From: Parasponia andersonii
Taxonomy: Eukaryota > Streptophyta > Magnoliopsida > Rosales > Cannabaceae
DNA length: 64,000 nt
Assembly: GCA_002914805.1 (NCBI GenBank)
Contig: JXTB01000225.1
Location: 504,067 to 568,066 of the forward strand
Reading direction: 5' to 3'
Made by a program: the position numbers and the translations under genes. Below, piece after piece: positions 38,316 to 49,811 of this stretch (the first letter of the stretch is position 1; every line of letters starts with the position of its first letter). The notes beneath the pieces were generated by a model that was not told where the DNA came from, did not search any database, and saw only the letters and a program-made list of their open reading frames with translations.

Positions 38316-38320
38316 GAGAT

Positions 38321-38841
38321 TGTTACTACTCCGTGAGTTAACCATGTAAGCAAAACACAGTTTGCACACGGTAAAAGAAAAGAAGAAAAAAGAAGGAAAA
38401 AAAGGTATACAAACCGTGGATAAAAAGTGTGGTATAATAGGAAAGCTTTGAGAAAAAAATGTGGAAAAGTTGAAGAAGCCTTACACTATAAATATGGTTC
38501 TCATTTTTCATTATTTCTCATCCCAGAGTATGAGAAATAGCAAGTATTGTGAAAATAAAATTAGAGTGAGTTTTCTCCTGAGGGTTAGAAAAAAATACAA
38601 TTTTTCTCTTAGGTGTATTCGGGAGTCTGAGATATGAGTTGTGAGTGTTGAGTGTAAATATTTGTAAAAGTTTTTTTTTTTCCTCCAAATAATGAAGATC
38701 TGCTGTAGCTTTGTGGACGTAACCAATTTGGTAAACCACACTAATTTTATATGTATCTTGTTTATTTTTTTAATATTATTTTTCATATTTATTTTATCAC
38801 TTATACTATTGTTTATTTATTAGAGAAATTATTTCCTAACA
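38321..38841 (+). repeat. 3' LTR of the copia element
   Basis: The 521-bp LTR starts TGTTACTACTCC and ends CCTAACA; the ATTCC target duplication follows. Confidence 0.93.
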
Positions 38842-38846
38842 ATTCC

Positions 38847-39422
38847 AACCTCTTATGTTTTTGCATATAAAGATTCAGGTTCTTTCCATGGAAGATTGGT
38901 TCATATTTCTTTTTTGCTCTTGTCATGCATTTTTTTGCTCATATCCATGAAATTGAAAATGTTGTCCTCCCTTTTAAGTCAACTTATTTAATAGATTTAC
39001 TTGACAAAACCAGGCCTTTTCTCATTCTGGGACATTTGTGCATACCTTCCCCACACACATTGGATGTCCTAAGGTCCATTAATGATGCCTATTAAAAAGA
39101 GAAGATTTCTAAATTCTCTACGGCCTTACCTTACAATAGGTCATTTGTCAAAAAATGTAGCTATATATTTAAGAGTATAATGGTAACAAATAAATTTCAT
39201 AGAAACATCCTAATAGTAGTGCAAACAATTAGAATTAAAAAAACTGTTTGGTAGTAGGCCGGAGGAGTAGCCTGGTAGGAAGGAGATTAATGGCAGGGGA
39301 TTAGTGAATGGATTTAGTGTAGCATGTAGTTGGAGGGAGATTGATGAAAGGGGGTTAATGGTTGGATGGTGTGACGGTGGTTGTTTGGTATTTGATTAAT
39401 GATTGTTTTTAGAAGAGAGGTG
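38847..39422. other. Gene-free spacer between the copia and gypsy B insertions
   Basis: About 580 bp of AT-rich DNA without a recognised feature. Together with the flanks it is what remains of the original PSY-PSY spacer. Confidence 0.5.
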
Positions 39423-39427
39423 ATTAG

Positions 39428-40246
39428 TGTGGGACCCGTTCCCAAGCCATAAGCCACGTGGAAGGCCACGCGGGTCACACGTGATCTCATAATCGGTTAT
39501 TGGGCCGTCCGAAGTTAGGGCTGAGTCCATTACTGACCCTGGACAGTCTGGCCCAACCTGACCCCAACCTCGACAGCTGGGGGTCGGAAGCCCCAAGGGT
39601 CTGCCACCTGAGTATAGTGGCCCTTACCTCGACAGTTATGAGGGTCGGAAGCCCCAAGGGTCTTCTGACTGAATACAATGGAAAGCATCTCACGGCTCCA
39701 GACCTAGACAGAGCATATAATGCGATCCTGGGTATGCGTGTGCAAGGGACAAGCCGTCCTGACAGGACGGCGATTTACCCAAATCTTACCCCTGACAGAT
39801 TGAAGCCATAGGAGGGGGCGGAAATCAGGCTACGGAAACACAGAGGAGATCGCAGAATTCTCGGCCTGTGACCTCTGAAAAAGATTTTGAGGAAAAAAGT
39901 ACTCAGTCCTGAGATTGAAACCTGTATGGCTCACAATCTCGGGACTATATATATAAGAGCTATACATTCCCGAGAGGGGCATATACGCTTACAAACAGAA
40001 ATATATAAAAAAGTCTATGAACAAGAAACAAATATATACTCATACTGAAGTATTTCCTTGCTATCCTGTATCAAAGATAAACTTCTGACTTAAGCATCAG
40101 AGAGTCTTTGTAGGTAGCCACCCCCGCCTCTCCGATCCTGCTTGGAGTTCAGAATACTTTGGGACAGCGACGACACGTGGACAGTTAGAGAATACAGCAT
40201 CAGCAGTTCGAGACACGTGGACGGCTGGTGAGAAACTGCTCTTACA
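39428..40246 (+). repeat. 5' LTR of gypsy element B
   Basis: The 819-bp LTR starts TGTGGGACCCG and ends CTTACA. It contains a TATA-like stretch (CTATATATATAAG near 39944). Relative to element A, it carries a duplicated segment of about 70 bp with the words 'ggtcggaagccccaagggtct' in each half (one base may vary). Confidence 0.93.
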
Positions 40247-40247
40247 G

Positions 40248-40265
40248 TTTGGCGCCGTCTGTGGG
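40248..40265 (+). other. Primer-binding site of gypsy element B
   Basis: TTTGGCGCCGTCTGTGGG follows the 5' LTR after one base, with the same TGGCGCCGT match to a tRNA-Asp-like 3' end as element A. Confidence 0.75.
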
Positions 40266-40343
40266 AAACAGGTTGAGCGTGGGAAAAAGAGTAAGAGACT
40301 CACGACCACACTCTCCCCAAACGAAAAAGTCATACAATGTCTG

Positions 40344-43300
40344 ATGGCACCCTCAAGAATGACAACAAGAAGCACACGTCCCGACGCCGAAGGGAGCTCC
40401 CGAGAAGCACGACTAGATCTGGAGCAGAAGCTGGATCAGATGCTTGCCGCCCTGGCAGAAGCAAATAGGAAGGCAGAGATGGCCCATGAGGCCATCCTGG
40501 GTTTAAGGGACGAGGTCGCAGATTATGCAGAGATAACGCTTGCCTCGAAAGGTTGCTGGCGAGTGAAGATAGGACCCAACGGAGGGAAGACTTCGATAAA
40601 GAAGTCCAACAAGAGTTCAGAAGCCAACCGCGGGGAGAAGCTCCCACCCCATCCGGGTCACGGATGCAGGGGGCACGGCAAAGCCAGTTGAGACCCTTCC
40701 AAACCGGGGGGCAACGAGCGGAAGACACCATGAAAGCCCTGGGGGTACGCCCCCGACTGGAAGCAAGAGACGATGGCAGAGTTGGGTAAGAGACTCGGCA
40801 ACCATCACAGCCAGACCCCCGATGATCTGGCAGAACAAACTGTGCGAGGCATCAACCGGACGGCCTTCGCTGACTGGATCTAGATGGAACCCAGACCGAG
40901 GGATTTCGCGATCCCGACCTTCAAGCCATTCGAGAGGAAAATCGACCCCCTCGACCACATATACCACTTCTAGCAGAAGATGGCCTTGGAGACCATGGAC
41001 GAGGCCGTGACCTGCAAAGTCTTCTCTACGATGCTTGCGGGACCAGCCCTGCTATGATTCAGGCAGCTCCTGGAAAAGTTCATAAACGGGTTCGAAGACT
41101 TCTGCAAACTTTTCCTGAAACAGTACGCAGGTGTCCGAAGACAACAAAAACCATGCGAGACCTAGACCGTTTGGAGCAGGCCGCAGATGAATCCCTGCGG
41201 GAGTACCTCTCGCGTTTCCTCGAGGTAATGTCATTGGTCCATAACGCCGACTCGATCCAAGCTGCAGGCTTGTTCGTCTGGAGCCTGCAGCCAGGATCAA
41301 TGCTATCGGACCACCTCCTTCTAAATCTTCCGTATGATATGACGGATGTCCAGGTAAAGTCGGAAGGGGAATTCAGGGTGCTGGAAAGCCACCAGAAGGC
41401 GCCCAAGACCTCTGCCGCGATAACAACAACGCCAGTACAACCACCAGCCCTGCAAGGGGTGAAGAGGCCCTCACCGGGCTAAGGGCCAGCTCCAAAGCAA
41501 GAAGTCCCCGTTCGAGACGGTCTGGAGGCAAGAGGAGGAAGACGACCCGTGACCCTCTGTCCAAGTATGATCTCAACACGCCGATTGACGTGATCTACCT
41601 CCAAAACAAGGACAGGGGCATTTTCAAAGACCCACCCAAATCTGGTGTCCCTGAACATATGAAGAACAGGAACAGGTACTGTCAGTTCCATAAAGACTTC
41701 GGGCATGACACCGTCCACTGCCGCAACCTTTATACTCAGGTCATGTTGGCGATCCACGTTGGCAGGTTGAAGCAGTACGTGAAAACTGATGGAGCCCAAC
41801 CGCTGCAAGACATCGCCAGGACTGAGAAAAAGAAGCAGGCACAAGCCTCTGGCTCAGGAGAGCAGACCCTGAGGATAGTGCCGACCATTGTGGGCAGGCC
41901 AGAGCCGACCCACGATCAAGAGGAAAAAGAAAGATGCCTCAAAAGAGCCAAAGGTAGGGCGAAATGCTTGAGGGGGATGAGCCACTCCATCAACCACTTG
42001 ATGTCGGGAGAAATCTGCACATCCGCTGCACCCATCGTTTTCACCCAGCAAGATCTAACCACGATGCGCCATCCTCACGACGATCCCTTGGTGATTAAAC
42101 TGCAGATCGGCTCCGCATTGGTTGGAAGGGTCTTGGTCGATGGTGGAAGCAGTGTCGATATCCTATTCCTCAGCATATTCAAGAATATGGGTCTAGATAG
42201 AAGCGCACTCAGGCCAACCTGTCAACCGCTATTCGCTTTCGACAGCACAAGGGTCTGCCCTTTGGGCGTCATGACCCTTAATGTCTGCGCAGCCGAGAGA
42301 TGCTTGGACGTGGATTTCGTCGTTATTGACTGCCGGTCCTCCTTCAATGTCATTATGGGAAGGGGATGGATCCACGCCATGCATGGGGTCACTTCCACCC
42401 TCCATCAAGTCCTGAGATGTCAATCAAAGGATGGTATGTACACGATTGACATCAAGGGGACCAGGCCTCCGATCTGAGGGGAGCCGACGTGAGTGCAAGC
42501 ATCGCAACTGGGGATGAATAGCAATCAAAGGACTGCCTGCTAGCATACATGAGGCAAATCGAAGAAGAGTCTGACAGTCCGGAATCCACAATCGAGGAGC
42601 TGGTAGCGGTCCCTTTGAAAGAGGAAGAATCGGCGAAGGCGATCCTAATCGGGGCCTTATTACCCGAGGAGCAAAAGAACGAAATGTTGGAATTCTTAAA
42701 GCGGAATGAGGATGTCTTTGCGTGGTCCCACGATGATATGCCAAGGATAGACCCCGCACACTCCTGCCACCGGCTGAACATAGATCCCTATTTCCCTTCG
42801 GTTCGGCAGAAACCCCGAAGGTTCACACCAGAGAAAAACAGGGCGATCAACAATGAGGTAGAAAAGCTACTGGAGAGCGGTCTGATCAGGGAATGCCTAT
42901 ACCCGCGATGGGTTTCCAACCCAGTAGTGGTGAAAAAGAAAAATGGCGACGACTGCATTTGCATAGATTTCACCAACCTGAACAAGGCCTGCCCGAAGGA
43001 TAGTTTCCCCCTGCCAAAAATCGACCAAATGGTAGATGCGATGGCAGGATTCAACAGAATGAGCTTTCTGGATGCCTACTCCGGATATAACCAGATCCTC
43101 CTGTACGCGGAAGACCAGATCCACACAGCTTTTATCACAGGGCGAGGTTTGTACTACTACAAGTGTACAAGCGTATGCTGTTTGGCCTGAAGAACGCAGG
43201 ACAACCTACCAAAGGTTCATGAATAAGATGTTCGCTAGGCTACTGGAGAAGACTATGGAGGTCTACATCAACGACATAGTCATGAAGAGCAGGGAGGATT

Positions 43301-45817
43301 CAGACCATCTGAGGTACTTGGACGAATGTTTTCAGACTCTAAGGCAGCATCAAATGCGTCTGAACCCCAAGAAGTGTGCATTTGGGGTATCCTCTGGGCA
43401 ATTCTTGGGGCATATCGTGAGCCGGAGGGGTATTGAAGCAAATCTGACCCAGCTGACCTCGATTGCGAATGTGCAGAGTCCCTCATCCGTTCGAGAGATC
43501 CAATGCCTGGCCGGGGAGGTAGCCGCTCTCGGCCGATTCGTATCCAAGATGTCCGACCGATGCAAGCCTTTCTTCTAATGCTTGAAGAAAAACTTTACTG
43601 CCATCTGGGGGGAAGAACAGGACAGGACACTAGCAGACCTCAAGCTGTATCTGAGTCACCCACCTATCCTGGCCTCCCCGTCAGAGGGAGAGCATCTGTA
43701 CGCCTATTTAGCAGTGTCCGAAGTAGCGATCAGCACTGTACTATTCATCGAGGAAGACGGTAAACAGAAGCCGGTGTTTTATATAAGCCGCATGCTCCTA
43801 GATGCCGAAACCCGATACAGTGTAGCAGAAAAGCTGGTCCTCGCTCTGGTCAACGCTAAAAAGAAGCTCCGGCAGTATTTTGAGGCGCACTCGGTCACTG
43901 TGTATACAGATTTTCCCATCCGTCAAATCTTGGCCAAACCAGACCTGTCGGGACGACTGACCAAATGGGCCATCGCGCTAGGGTATACGATATCGAGTAT
44001 CAGCCTCGAACGGCAAAGAAAGGACAGGTTATGGCAGAATCTCTGGTGGAAATCGAATCCTTTAGCGAGCGGCATGACCTGAATCAGATGTCTCAGCTTA
44101 AACCCCCTTCAGCCTGAACGCTCTACATGGACGGATCCACGAATACCTCAGGATCGGGTATCGGGATAGTCTTGCAGACCCCAACAGGCCTCAGAGTCGA
44201 GAAAGCGTTGAGGCTCGGTTTCCAGGCGACTAACAACGAGGGGGAGTACGAGGCACTATTGCAAGGCCTTGAGTTGGCACTACACTTCAGAGTAGAGGAT
44301 ATCGCCGTGAAGACCGACTCACAGTTGATCACGGGTCAGATCAGGGGAGATTTCGAAATAAAAGAACCAAGGCTGCACAGGTACTTCTCTAAAGTGATGG
44401 GGGCAAATGCTCGCTTTTGGTAATTATCGAACCGATCCCCAGGGTGAACCAGAGGGCTGATGGGCTAGCCAAGAATGCATCAATCGGGGGCACCACTGAA
44501 AGCATAGAAGTTCTTTTAGAATGCGGGAACATGGGGGACCCCCCGCAGACCCCTGCGCACCACGTGTTCGCAACCAGCGCTGCTGAGGAAGGGTGGATAA
44601 GACCCATCACGTAGTATTTGACGTTGGGGAACCTGCCTACAGAGCCCCGGGAAGCGAGGTCAGTCAGATTAAAGGCTCCCAGGTACTCAATGGTAGGTGA
44701 ACAGTTATACAGGAGATCGACAATGGGTCCGATGCTACGCTGCATAGGCTCCGTCGAAGCGCAAAAATTGATGGAGGAAATCTACGAGGGAGTATGTGGC
44801 AACCACTCTGGTGGCACAGCCTCGCCCACAAGGCTCTAATGGCCAGATACTTTTGGCCATATATGATGACGGAGGCGACCAAATTCGTAAAAAAATGTGA
44901 TAAATGCCAGAGGTTCGCCCCGATGAAACGTCAGCCCACGGAGATTCTTCATTCAAACATAACTCCTTGGCCATTTGCCAAGTGGGGTCTGGATATTGTC
45001 GGAGAGCTCCCAGAAGTCCAGGAGGAAAGAGATATGTCCTGCTGGCCACGGACTATTTTACCAAGTGGGTAGAGGCCGAAGCCTACACGACAGTTAATAA
45101 GGCAGACACGATTAATTTCATCTGGAAGAATATAATCTACTGATTCGGAATCCCAAAAGAGATACATGCCGACCATGGCACGCAGTTCCAAAATGCTAAG
45201 CTTAAGGAGTTGGCGAGCTGTATGATATAAGGCTCAGTTTCTCTTCCGTGAACTACCCCTAGGGGAACGACCAAGCAGAGGCGATGAACAAAGCCATATT
45301 CAGCAACATCAAAAAGAACTTGCATGAGGCTAAAGGCAAGTGGTTAGAAGAACTGACGGCCGTTGTGTATGCCCGTCAAACCACAGAGCGGAGGTCTACA
45401 GGGAGAACGCCATTCACAATGGTCTACGGATCAGAGGCTATGATCCCGACCGAGGTCGGCCTCCCGATCCTCCGCTCCGAAGTGGTAAAAGATTCCCTCC
45501 TAAACGGGTGCCAGTTAAGCCACAACACAGACTTTCTGGAAGAAATGAGAAACATGGCTTTAGTCCACCTGGCTTTATACCACCAGCAAGCTAGGTCCTA
45601 CTATGCAAAAAAGGTTAGTGCCCGACGATTTAACGTCGGAGATTGGGTCCTGAAAGCTAGAACAGGGAATTCCTCGAAACTGGACTCCAATTGGATCGGA
45701 CCCTATGAGGTAATCAAAGCGCTCGACAATAGAGCATATATCCTGAAGGAACTGAAAATGGGGAAAAACGTGCCGAACACGTGAAATACTCAGCACTTGA
45801 AGAAGTATCACGTGTAA
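40344..45817 (+). pseudogene. Decayed gag-pol polyprotein of gypsy element B
   Basis: Gag starts at ATG 40344. The zinc knuckle CX2HX4HX4C (CQFHKDFGHDTVHC) begins at 41680 and the protease motif DGGSS at about 42139, both in the open frame 41590-42477. RT lies at about 42780-43430, with YVDD changed to YIND (AAC at 43270-43272). The first RNase H covers about 43600-43980. The second, archaeal-type RNase H (YMDGSTN..., EYEALLQGLELAL, KTDSQL) spans about 44127-44480. Integrase runs from about 44790 (CDKCQRF at about 44900) to 45817 (TAA). Frameshifts fall near 43165, between the RNase H domains and within integrase, and several stops are present. The product would be the element's replication and integration machinery; this copy cannot make it intact. 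Confidence 0.9.
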
Positions 45818-45933
45818 GGCACATACTTATGATGTAAGACCATGTGAAAGCCTATTTTGTTGAAAAGCCTAAATCTTAAACAGGTTAAGTTATCTTTTCC
45901 ACACAGATTTATCTCGGGGGTTGCTATGGAAAA

Positions 45934-45959
45934 GGGGTCTGCCCATAGCAGCAGACCCC
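45934..45959 (+). other. Perfect hairpin just downstream of pol in element B
   Basis: GGGGTCTGC and GCAGACCCC form a perfect 9-bp stem around an 8-nt loop, about 117 bp after the pol stop. Element A has a related stem (GTCTGCC/GGCAGAC) at about 18418-18438, and weaker relatives recur up to 46140. Role unknown. Confidence 0.7.
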
Positions 45960-46199
45960 ACATGCTATTTACGCATAAGACCTATATGAGTGTTCGTATT
46001 ATTATAATTTAATTCCGGAACAGGTTAAGGTCTTCCTAGTAAAGGGTCTGCCCTCACTGAAAGACCCTACACTTCAGTTTGGCAGACAAAAGATACCAAG
46101 TTGCTACGGAGGGGGGGTCTGCCCACAGTGACAGACCTCACATTTTGTTTGCGTAGGCTAAAAATACTACCAGACTGCTACGGGAAAGGACCTTCCACA

Positions 46200-47432
46200 A
46201 CAGAATCAAAAATGCTCGTACTCTGGGACTCACGTCGCTCGTCGACGACCTGAGAAAACGTGCGAAAAGGAAACTGCTGTGCAACCAAAAATTTGCTAGC
46301 AAACCTCGAAAGTGCTCACACTCTGGGATTCACATCGCTCGTCGACGACCCGAGAAAACGTACGAAGAGGAAACTACTGTACAACCAAAAATTTGCCAGC
46401 AGACCTCAAAGAGCTTGCACTCTAAGACTCACGTTGCTCGTCGACGATCCGAGAAAATGTGCGAAGAGGAAACTGCTGTGCAACCAAAAACTTGCCAGTA
46501 GACCCCGAAAGTGCTCGCACTCTGGGACTCATATCGCTCGTCGACGACCCGAGAAAACGTGCGAAGAAGTAAACTGCTGTGCAAAAAAAAACTTGCCAGC
46601 AGATCTCGAAAACGCTCGCACTCTGGGACTAACATCAATCGTCGACGACCCGAGAAAACGTGCGAAGAGAAAACTGCTGTGCAACCAAAAATTTGCCAGC
46701 AGACCTCGAAAGAGCTCGCACTCTGGGACTCACGTCGCTCATCGACGACCCGAGAAAACGTGCGAAGAGGAAACTGCTGTGTAACCAAAAACTTTCCAGC
46801 AGACCCTGAAAGTGCTCGCACTTTGGGACTCACGTCGCTCGTCGATAACCCGAGAAAACGTGCGAAGAAGTAAACTACTGTGCAAACAAAAACTTGCCAG
46901 CAGACCTCGAAAATGCTCACACTCTGGGACTCACGTCGCTCGTCGATGACCCGAGAAAACGTGCGAAGAGGAAACTACTGTGCAACCGAAAATTTGCCAG
47001 TAGACCTCGAAAGAGCTCGCACTCTGGGACTCATGTCGCTCGTCGACGACCCGAGAAAACATGCGAAGAGGAAACTGCTGTGCAACCAAAAACTTGCCAG
47101 CAGACCCCGAAAGTGCTCGCACTCTGGGACTCACGTCACTCGTCGACGACCCAAGAAAACGTGCGAAAAAGTAAACTGCTATGTAAACAAAAACTTGCCA
47201 GCAGACCTCGAAAACGCTCGCACTCAGGGACTCACGTCGCTCGTCGACGACCCGAGAAAACGTGCGAAGAGAAAACTGCTGTGCAACTAAAAATTTACCA
47301 GCAAACCTCGAAAGTGCTCTCACTCTGGGACTCACGTCGCTAGTCGATGACCCGAGAAAACATGCAAATAGCAAACTGCTGTGCAACCAAAAACTTGCCA
47401 GTAGACCCCGAAAGTGCTCGCACTTTGGCTGC
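46200..47432 (+). repeat. Tandem array of about 100-bp units, element B
   Basis: Roughly twelve units of about 100-102 bp share the core 'gcgaagaggaaactgctgtg' (variants) and 'ctcgtcgacgacccgagaaa'. They are related to the five-unit array of element A at 18428-18990, so the array has expanded in B. Translations across it are repetitive artefacts, not protein. Confidence 0.9.
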
Positions 47433-48434
47433 TGCGTGCTGATCGTTTTCTCCTTAAAAGGGTCAGCATCGCCCCATCGTCGTCACTGTCAGACGAAAGG
47501 ACGACCCTGCCCCTCTTCTCCACCCGGCCCTCTTCTTCATAGGATGAGCCGACCTCACGTTACCGCTTTGTAGGGACCGGGGGAGGGGAGGAGAGTCTGG
47601 ACTTTAATATTGGAGTCCCCCCACTGAGCTTGGCGATCTCTCCACCGAGGCTAATAGCACTCGATTTTAAACCGGAGTCAGGGGTGGACGAGATCACTGC
47701 AGCAGACCCCCCAGCCAGACTTGGCATCGTCTCTTCCTCGCGCACGATCCGGATGGCAGACGGTCCCCCGGGTGGAGATCCACCTGCGTCGGAGCGGGGG
47801 ACTACTGATTTTTCTCCTCCTGAAAGCACCACGAGGCGCCGGACAATGGATGCCTTGGCATGAGCTTTAGGTGCCGCGGCTCCCCCTTTGACGGGTGAGG
47901 GGCCAGCAGACAGGCCCGTCTCAGAACCTGAAGAACAAATAACGAGATTAGTTTGTGGTCACAGTCTGACCCACAAGGACTCAAAGATGTGAAAATAAAC
48001 TCACCCTAGCCCTCTTGGGGACGACATTTTCTTCCTTGCGGAGCTTGACGCACTCCTCGGCCACAAGCCTCACAGCCTCCTCGAGCTCGTGATTGGACGG
48101 CGCTACTAGATCGTTGGTGCCCGTCAACTGGCTTGAAGCCGTGACCTGCTGACTCACCATGGTGATTCGGTCATTTTCGTCCCTGTGAAATTGGTTCAGG
48201 GCGGAGGCGTCGAGTCGGCTCCTCTGATGCTTGGTGATGACCCAGGTATCCAAGGGGAATGGGAGGTATAAAACCATCCTGGGCATCAGGTTCATCGTTA
48301 GGGGGTTGAGGACAGCTTGAATGTGCCTGTATTCCCCCGGAGAGCCGAAGATTATGATCCCTTCCAGGCTTTTGAGCCGCCTAGCCGACAGGTGCGGCTC
48401 AAACCTGTTTTCTTCTGCTGAGGCTGCACAAGAN
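47058..48434. repeat. 1,377-bp duplicated segment, first copy (probable assembly duplication)
   Basis: Bases 47058-48433 recur at 48435-49810 with an offset of exactly 1,377. The only difference I noticed is C at 48219 against T at 49596. The first copy ends at the single N at 48434, where the second copy restarts in mid-repeat. It includes the end of the tandem array and part of the antisense gene. Confidence 0.9.
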
Positions 48435-49811
48435 AACATGCGAAGAGGAAACTGCTGTGCAACCAAAAACTTGCCAGCAGACCCCGAAAGTGCTCGCACT
48501 CTGGGACTCACGTCACTCGTCGACGACCCAAGAAAACGTGCGAAAAAGTAAACTGCTATGTAAACAAAAACTTGCCAGCAGACCTCGAAAACGCTCGCAC
48601 TCAGGGACTCACGTCGCTCGTCGACGACCCGAGAAAACGTGCGAAGAGAAAACTGCTGTGCAACTAAAAATTTACCAGCAAACCTCGAAAGTGCTCTCAC
48701 TCTGGGACTCACGTCGCTAGTCGATGACCCGAGAAAACATGCAAATAGCAAACTGCTGTGCAACCAAAAACTTGCCAGTAGACCCCGAAAGTGCTCGCAC
48801 TTTGGCTGCTGCGTGCTGATCGTTTTCTCCTTAAAAGGGTCAGCATCGCCCCATCGTCGTCACTGTCAGACGAAAGGACGACCCTGCCCCTCTTCTCCAC
48901 CCGGCCCTCTTCTTCATAGGATGAGCCGACCTCACGTTACCGCTTTGTAGGGACCGGGGGAGGGGAGGAGAGTCTGGACTTTAATATTGGAGTCCCCCCA
49001 CTGAGCTTGGCGATCTCTCCACCGAGGCTAATAGCACTCGATTTTAAACCGGAGTCAGGGGTGGACGAGATCACTGCAGCAGACCCCCCAGCCAGACTTG
49101 GCATCGTCTCTTCCTCGCGCACGATCCGGATGGCAGACGGTCCCCCGGGTGGAGATCCACCTGCGTCGGAGCGGGGGACTACTGATTTTTCTCCTCCTGA
49201 AAGCACCACGAGGCGCCGGACAATGGATGCCTTGGCATGAGCTTTAGGTGCCGCGGCTCCCCCTTTGACGGGTGAGGGGCCAGCAGACAGGCCCGTCTCA
49301 GAACCTGAAGAACAAATAACGAGATTAGTTTGTGGTCACAGTCTGACCCACAAGGACTCAAAGATGTGAAAATAAACTCACCCTAGCCCTCTTGGGGACG
49401 ACATTTTCTTCCTTGCGGAGCTTGACGCACTCCTCGGCCACAAGCCTCACAGCCTCCTCGAGCTCGTGATTGGACGGCGCTACTAGATCGTTGGTGCCCG
49501 TCAACTGGCTTGAAGCCGTGACCTGCTGACTCACCATGGTGATTCGGTCATTTTCGTCCCTGTGAAATTGGTTCAGGGCGGAGGCGTCGAGTCGGTTCCT
49601 CTGATGCTTGGTGATGACCCAGGTATCCAAGGGGAATGGGAGGTATAAAACCATCCTGGGCATCAGGTTCATCGTTAGGGGGTTGAGGACAGCTTGAATG
49701 TGCCTGTATTCCCCCGGAGAGCCGAAGATTATGATCCCTTCCAGGCTTTTGAGCCGCCTAGCCGACAGGTGCGGCTCAAACCTGTTTTCTTCTGCTGAGG
49801 CTGCACAAGAC
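48435..49811. repeat. 1,377-bp duplicated segment, second copy
   Basis: Second copy of the segment at 47058-48434. Only this copy continues into the unique sequence of the antisense gene (exon 1). Confidence 0.9.

Larger units (their letters stand above)
31660..38841 (+). mobile_element. Ty1/copia LTR retrotransposon (decayed) with a nested solo LTR
   Basis: LTRs at 31660-32176 and 38321-38841 are flanked by a perfect 5-bp target duplication, ATTCC (31655-31659 and 38842-38846). A tRNA-Met-type primer-binding site (TGGTACCAGAGC, one change from the usual TGGTATCAGAGC) follows the 5' LTR at about 32179-32190. The gag, integrase, RT, RNase H order is that of copia; the pol sequence looks Tork/Tnt1-like (inference from memory of motifs). 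A 2.25-kb foreign LTR (36064-38315) interrupts the element at its polypurine tract. Without it the element would be about 4.9 kb, normal for copia. The element lies in the PSY copy 1 downstream region. Confidence 0.93.

Noticed and set aside
46260-48763. Several long open frames on both strands
   Set aside because: They read through the 100-bp tandem array, so the proteins are repeats of one unit; one frame crosses the N at 48434 and joins unrelated sequence.
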